Part shown: positions 60,190 to 64,000 of the stretch, piece after piece | How the letters are laid out: each line of letters opens with the position of its first letter | How positions within the stretch are numbered: the first letter of the stretch is position 1 | NCBI RefSeq assembly: GCF_900110455.1 | Contig: NZ_FOIS01000001.1 | Coordinates: 186,001 to 250,000, forward strand | Origin: Natrinema salifodinae | GTDB taxonomy: Archaea > Halobacteriota > Halobacteria > Halobacteriales > Natrialbaceae | DNA length: 64,000 bases | Reading direction: 5' to 3' | Position numbers and translations under genes: made by a program | The notes under the pieces: generated by a model | What the model was told of the DNA's origin: nothing | The model's database searches: none | Seen by the model: only the letters and a program-made list of their open reading frames with translations

Positions 60190-62625
60190 ATGACAAGCGA
60201 AACGACCTACCGCGAAAAGGGACGTGCAGTCGTCCTGGCCGCGCTGATGGTCATGTCCGTTGTCGCAATGTCCGCAGCGTTTGCGGGCGGTGTGGCAGCA
60301 AAGCAACCAGCAAGTGCAACTAATGACGTAGTGTACACCTCCTCTGATGACTTAGACGGAGACGATCTTTGGCTAGGTCAAGAGGTAACTGTCGGCGATT
60401 CCATTAGCCAGTCCGGATTTGAGATCCACTCCGGTCTCTCTGGAAGCGATAACTACGTGACGACTGTCAAGGTCGATGAGGGTCAGGGTACTTTCGAGGT
60501 CAATCCTGATGACTTCGAAACCGGTGAACCGTACCACATTCAAACGGAAACCGGTGACACCTGGCACAACGTGGAATTCTGGGTTGAATCCGAGAACCTC
60601 AACGTCGAATTCACGCGTGACACCGTCAGCTCAAACGACGAAGCCGTTCCTGTTACCTTCGAGTCCGAGCGTGACGACCAGTGGGTGAACGTTACCGCTG
60701 ATAATCTCGAAACGAGCGAACTCGAGCGACTCTTCCATAAGGAAGAGACCGAAACCAATGACGGTACGGTTGCGCTAGATGTCTCGGTCGACGGCTCGAC
60801 GGAACTGACCGCCGACTTCAACAATGCTGACCTCGACACTGGTGAGTACAACATCACCTTCGATGTGACGGATTCGGCCGCATCCGACACTGCAACGGTC
60901 GAGGTAACTGATTCTCGCCTCGACTACGCCTTCGCTGACGTTGAGCAGACCACGCAGGGCGAGATCACCAACATCACCGTTGATGTTTCGGAGAGCAGCA
61001 CCCCGGTTATTACCCTCGGTGGCACTGAATACGGATACGCTACGCACGCCAAGCTGACGAACGTCGAAGAGGAAGAAGTCGTCGTTCAGTTCGACACGCA
61101 CGACGTGCACAGTAATCCGTGGAGCGTCCACGAGGATTCCGACGCTGAGATCGCTGAGAGCGACACGAGCGTCTACACCGCCGACGGGTTCGAATCTGGG
61201 GATCCGCTCCCCAGCTACAACTGGGACCTGTCGATCGGTGACGAACTTGACTCAAGCACCTCTGACGATTACGATCTCGTCAACGAACACGACCGAGATC
61301 GACTAGTCGTCCAGGACCGAGCGGCAATCGGTGACGTGACGACTAACACCGCGCCGGCAGCAGACACTCTGGAGACCCTCGACGACCTTGAGGACACCAC
61401 GGTCACTGAAACGAACACGATCGCCGAAGGTGACCACCTCATCGTCAGCGTCGAAGACTTCGGCGCAGAGGGACTTGTCGAAGACATCGCGAACGATGAC
61501 TCCGTTGCCCTCGAGAATGCCCTTACCAGCGAGGGTATCTTCGTGGAACTCACCGAACAGAACTCGGGCCCCATCGGCACCGCTACGGCCTGGAACTCGT
61601 CTACTGAGAACCCCGACGCCGAGCCGCTTGACCTCACCGGCATCACTGTCGATGAGTACAGTGGCGACCTCATCCTCAAAGTCGACGTCTCTGGGGATGC
61701 TTCCGAAGAGCTACAGACGGGCGAGACCTACGACTTCTCGTTCAACGTCACGCAGAAGAACACCTACGTTGACGATGAAGATGAGACATTCGGCCACGAG
61801 TCCACGATCTCGATCGAGGACCGTGAAGTCGAGTGGGACGCGATTGAGTCGCTCCCTGCTGCTGAAGACGCAACCGCAACCGGTACGACCACGGTCGCAC
61901 CCGGTACGGAACTCAGCGCTGAAGCCGACTCGCCGACCGACCAGGGCGGCTTCGTTCAGGTGGCTGACGCAGTCGTCACCGCTGGCGACGACGGCAACCA
62001 CCAGTTCGCCGCTGAGTTCGACCTCAGTGAGGAAACCCCTGGCGTTACCTTCGACCTCTACGTCGACGATCGCTATGAATCCTCCGTGAGCGACGAACTC
62101 TCGGATGTCAACCTCACGGCAGCTGACGAGCCTGTGGTCGCCATCGACGTCTCCGGTGACGCACCCTCGACCGTCAACGTCGACGAAGACGCGACGCTCA
62201 ATGTGACCGTCACCAACAACGGCGACGCCACCGAGACCGTCGACTACCACATCGAAGTCAACGATGACACTGTTGTGAGTGACGAGCTCGAACTCGAAGC
62301 CGGTGAGGAATTCACCGACAGCTACGAGTTCGACACCAGCGAAGCTGGTGACCTCGTCTGGAACGTCCACGCGGGTGACGCCTCTGACTCCGGCACGCTG
62401 ACCGTCGAAGAAGAGTCCACTGACGGCACCGGTGACGACTCCGGTTCCGACGACAGTGGCTCCGACGACAGCGGCTCGGACGACAGTGGCTCGGACGACA
62501 GTGGCACGGACGACAGTGGCTCCGACGGCGATGACGGCGAAGACGGCACCCCCGGCTTCGGTGTCAGCGTCGCTGCTGTCGCGCTGCTCGCCGCTGCGCT
62601 GCTGGCCCTGCGCCGCGACAACTAA
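60190..62625 (+). CDS. csg: S-layer (major cell surface) glycoprotein
   Basis: An 811-residue protein from MTSETTYREKGRAVVLAALMVMSVVAMSAAFAGGVAA, the conserved haloarchaeal surface-glycoprotein signal peptide. The mature part is acidic and beta-rich, with several N-x-S/T sequons (WVNVTAD, YNITFD, TNITVD, WNSSTE, FNVTQ, VNLTA, LNVTV). Near the end a tandem DDSGS repeat (about residues 750-778) precedes PGFGVSVAAVALLAAALLALRRD, the PGF-CTERM tail processed by archaeosortase A and lipid-modified. The repeat may be the O-glycosylated spacer. It lies just beyond the right island boundary. Confidence 0.93.
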   Translation: MTSETTYREKGRAVVLAALMVMSVVAMSAAFAGGVAAKQPASATNDVVYTSSDDLDGDDLWLGQEVTVGDSISQSGFEIHSGLSGSDNYVTTVKVDEGQGTFEVNPDDFETGEPYHIQTETGDTWHNVEFWVESENLNVEFTRDTVSSNDEAVPVTFESERDDQWVNVTADNLETSELERLFHKEETETNDGTVALDVSVDGSTELTADFNNADLDTGEYNITFDVTDSAASDTATVEVTDSRLDYAFADVEQTTQGEITNITVDVSESSTPVITLGGTEYGYATHAKLTNVEEEEVVVQFDTHDVHSNPWSVHEDSDAEIAESDTSVYTADGFESGDPLPSYNWDLSIGDELDSSTSDDYDLVNEHDRDRLVVQDRAAIGDVTTNTAPAADTLETLDDLEDTTVTETNTIAEGDHLIVSVEDFGAEGLVEDIANDDSVALENALTSEGIFVELTEQNSGPIGTATAWNSSTENPDAEPLDLTGITVDEYSGDLILKVDVSGDASEELQTGETYDFSFNVTQKNTYVDDEDETFGHESTISIEDREVEWDAIESLPAAEDATATGTTTVAPGTELSAEADSPTDQGGFVQVADAVVTAGDDGNHQFAAEFDLSEETPGVTFDLYVDDRYESSVSDELSDVNLTAADEPVVAIDVSGDAPSTVNVDEDATLNVTVTNNGDATETVDYHIEVNDDTVVSDELELEAGEEFTDSYEFDTSEAGDLVWNVHAGDASDSGTLTVEEESTDGTGDDSGSDDSGSDDSGSDDSGSDDSGTDDSGSDGDDGEDGTPGFGVSVAAVALLAAALLALRRDN

Positions 62626-62637
62626 GCTGTAGAATCA

Positions 62638-62690
62638 CCGGACACACGTCCGGCTCCCTAATTTCCGCGGTTTTCTTTTATCGAACGCTA
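62638..62690 (+). terminator. Hairpin plus T-rich terminator of the S-layer gene
   Basis: CCGGAC-ACAC-GTCCGG (62638-62653) is followed within 20 bases by a T-rich stretch (GGTTTTCTTTTAT), consistent with strong termination of a highly expressed gene. Confidence 0.55.
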
Positions 62691-63145
62691 CACCCGATAG
62701 CGCCGGCTCTTCTCACCACGACGATTGCACCACGATCGGTGGCTGTTCTCAACGGAGCGGTCAGCGGTGGCCCCGAGTGATCGATCCGTACGACCAGGCT
62801 CCACCTCGGATCCTGAACAGGTAATCGGTCAGAACGAAGCGACAGCTGTCAAGTTGCTGCGCGGCTCACAACAGCCCACTCGAACCGTCGCCGTGTCGGA
62901 CGGACTGCGACCCTAAATAGTACGTTGGCCTCGGTTTCAGCTCCCCATCTCGAACTGTGACCGGTTCTCCGCAGCCAGGCGCTCCGCACGACGATACAAG
63001 CTCCATCGAGTGTCCGGTAACTATGAGACAATGGCTTCCGACCGGAGTAACTGATCCGAAGATCCGCGTACTCTACATCTCGCTCGTTTCGAACGGCAAC
63101 AGAAAACCAGGCCAGCCAACGAGCGACTCGCCGTTTAGGTCGTAG
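62691..63145. other. Intergenic region, no gene seen
   Basis: This gap lies between the S-layer terminator and the trxB stop. Open frames such as 62725-62916 have no signal, motif or acidic composition. Confidence 0.4.
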
Positions 63146-64000
63146 TTAGTCGTCCGCGGTCGCGGGCTCGGCGTCCTCGGCGGTCGACTCGGCTCGCTCT
63201 AGGTCCTCGAGGTATTCGTCGGCGTCCAGCGCGGCCTTCGAACCCATACCGGCGGCCGTTACCGCCTGCTGGTAGTGGTAGTCGACGACGTCGCCGGCGC
63301 CGAAGATGCCGGGGACGTGGGTTTCGGTCTGGCCGCCGCCGTCGCCGCCGGTGGTCTTGAGGTAGCCCTCGTCGTCCATCTTCACGTCGGTGTCTTCGAG
63401 GTACTCGGTGTTGGGCGTGTGGCCGATCGCGAAGAAGACCGCACCGACGTCGAAGTCGAACTCCTCGGTCTCGGGGTCGTCCAGACGGTCGGTGGGGTGG
63501 CCCTTCTCGTTGCGGACGAGGGTGGCGTGGTCGACGCCCTCCGCCTGGGAGCCGTGGATCTCGATCAGTTCGGTGTTCTTCATGATCTCGATCTCGCCTT
63601 CCTCGACCTTCTCCTCGACGCGGTCGACCCAGTAGTCCTCCGCGCGGAACTCCTCGCGGCGGTGGACCAGGTAGACGGTGTCGGCGAACTTCGTCAGGAA
63701 GGTTGCCTCCTCCATGGCGGCGTCGCCGCCGCCGACGACGAGCATGTCCTCGCCGCGGAAGAAGGCGCCGTCACAGGTCGCGCAGGTCGAGAGCCCGTAG
63801 CCCATGAGCTCGTCCTCGCCGGGGATGTCGAGCGTGCGGGCGCTGGCGCCGGAGGCGGCGATGACGGCGTCGGCGGTGTAGACCTCGCCGTTGGTTAGCT
63901 CGACGCGGAAGGGACGGGTGGAGTCGTCGACGGACTCGATGATGCCGTTTTTCAGCTCGGCGCCGAACTGCGTGGCCTGCTCTTTCATCCGGTTGACGAG
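63146..64000 (-). CDS. trxB: Thioredoxin reductase, N-terminus cut by window edge
   Basis: At least 284 residues are visible and the frame stays open to position 64000. LSTCATCDGAFFRGEDMLVVGGGDAAMEEA holds the redox CATC site and the NAD(P)-binding GGGDAAMEEA. IFGAGDVVDYHYQQAVTAAGMG is the C-terminal FAD-binding part. It reduces thioredoxin. The C-terminal tail is acidic (ESTAEDAEPATADD), as usual in haloarchaea. The N-terminal FAD motif lies outside the window. An internal Met at 63988 is not the start, because the frame and the FAD domain continue beyond it. Confidence 0.93.
   Translation of the reverse strand, partial: LVNRMKEQATQFGAELKNGIIESVDDSTRPFRVELTNGEVYTADAVIAASGASARTLDIPGEDELMGYGLSTCATCDGAFFRGEDMLVVGGGDAAMEEATFLTKFADTVYLVHRREEFRAEDYWVDRVEEKVEEGEIEIMKNTELIEIHGSQAEGVDHATLVRNEKGHPTDRLDDPETEEFDFDVGAVFFAIGHTPNTEYLEDTDVKMDDEGYLKTTGGDGGGQTETHVPGIFGAGDVVDYHYQQAVTAAGMGSKAALDADEYLEDLERAESTAEDAEPATADD

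Noticed and set aside
62430-62540. Tandem 18-base units resembling a repeat array
   Set aside because: They encode the DDSGS spacer of the S-layer protein, in frame and without spacers, so this is not a CRISPR.

Overview
The window reads as chromosome of an extremely halophilic archaeon (class Halobacteria, probably a Natrialba/Natrinema-like lineage). The evidence is high G+C, strongly acidic proteins, Tat signal peptides, an S-layer glycoprotein with a PGF-CTERM tail, RadB, a GHMP-type shikimate kinase, HTH-10 (Bat-like) regulators, two Cdc48 ATPases and several proteins known only from haloarchaea. I see no CRISPR array and no intact transposase or integrase.

Layout. 1-1700: trpD-trpF, with trpF cut by the left edge. 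1841-2030: tRNA-Val(GAC) followed by a displaced copy of its 3' end. 2277-9179: housekeeping and membrane genes, including an AEC permease, a YihY/BrkB-like protein, a CAP-domain protein, a lycopene-cyclase-domain protein, a four-CBS protein with an HPF-like C-terminal domain, and radB divergent from a RuvC/YqgF-like gene. 9238-12218: glmU-glmS, which make UDP-GlcNAc precursors. 12758-15507: DUF1616 and other membrane proteins. 15965-39021: a large surface-polysaccharide region with two nucleotide-sugar dehydrogenases, two epimerases, wecB, a GT2, three GT4s, a flippase, a multi-TM GT-C/polymerase-like protein, a GINT1-like propeller protein, three FemAB-like acyltransferases and three PL14-type polysaccharide lyases. 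39174-42718: a YdjM-like protein and two secreted Q/N-rich repeat proteins that look like an archaeal curli-like fibre system. 43410-53794: larC, two convergent cdc48 genes, a Bat-like regulator, an R2lox-type oxidase, small haloarchaeal proteins, and shikimate kinase-chorismate mutase. 53795-59677: a genomic island bounded by degenerate copies of the chorismate mutase 3' end, carrying vapBC, an HTH-TyrRS pair, a Bat-like regulator, a small membrane protein and an Nramp-like transporter. 60190-62625: S-layer glycoprotein. 63146-64000: thioredoxin reductase, cut by the right edge.

How it fits together. GlmU/GlmS supply amino sugars. WecB and two dehydrogenases make uronic-acid nucleotide sugars. 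The glycosyltransferases, flippase and polymerase-like protein would build an exopolysaccharide. PL14 lyases cleave uronate polymers by beta-elimination and fit a trimming or release role. FemAB-like enzymes could decorate the glycan. The adjacent Q/N-repeat proteins could form the proteinaceous part of the same matrix. The best candidates for something new are the curli-like pair and the uronate-glycan/PL14/FemAB locus. The next best are the chorismate-mutase-tail island with its TyrRS, and the CBS-HPF fusion.

Limits. All calls are from reading the translations and the DNA. No searches or folding runs were possible, so family names resting on motif memory are given lower confidence.
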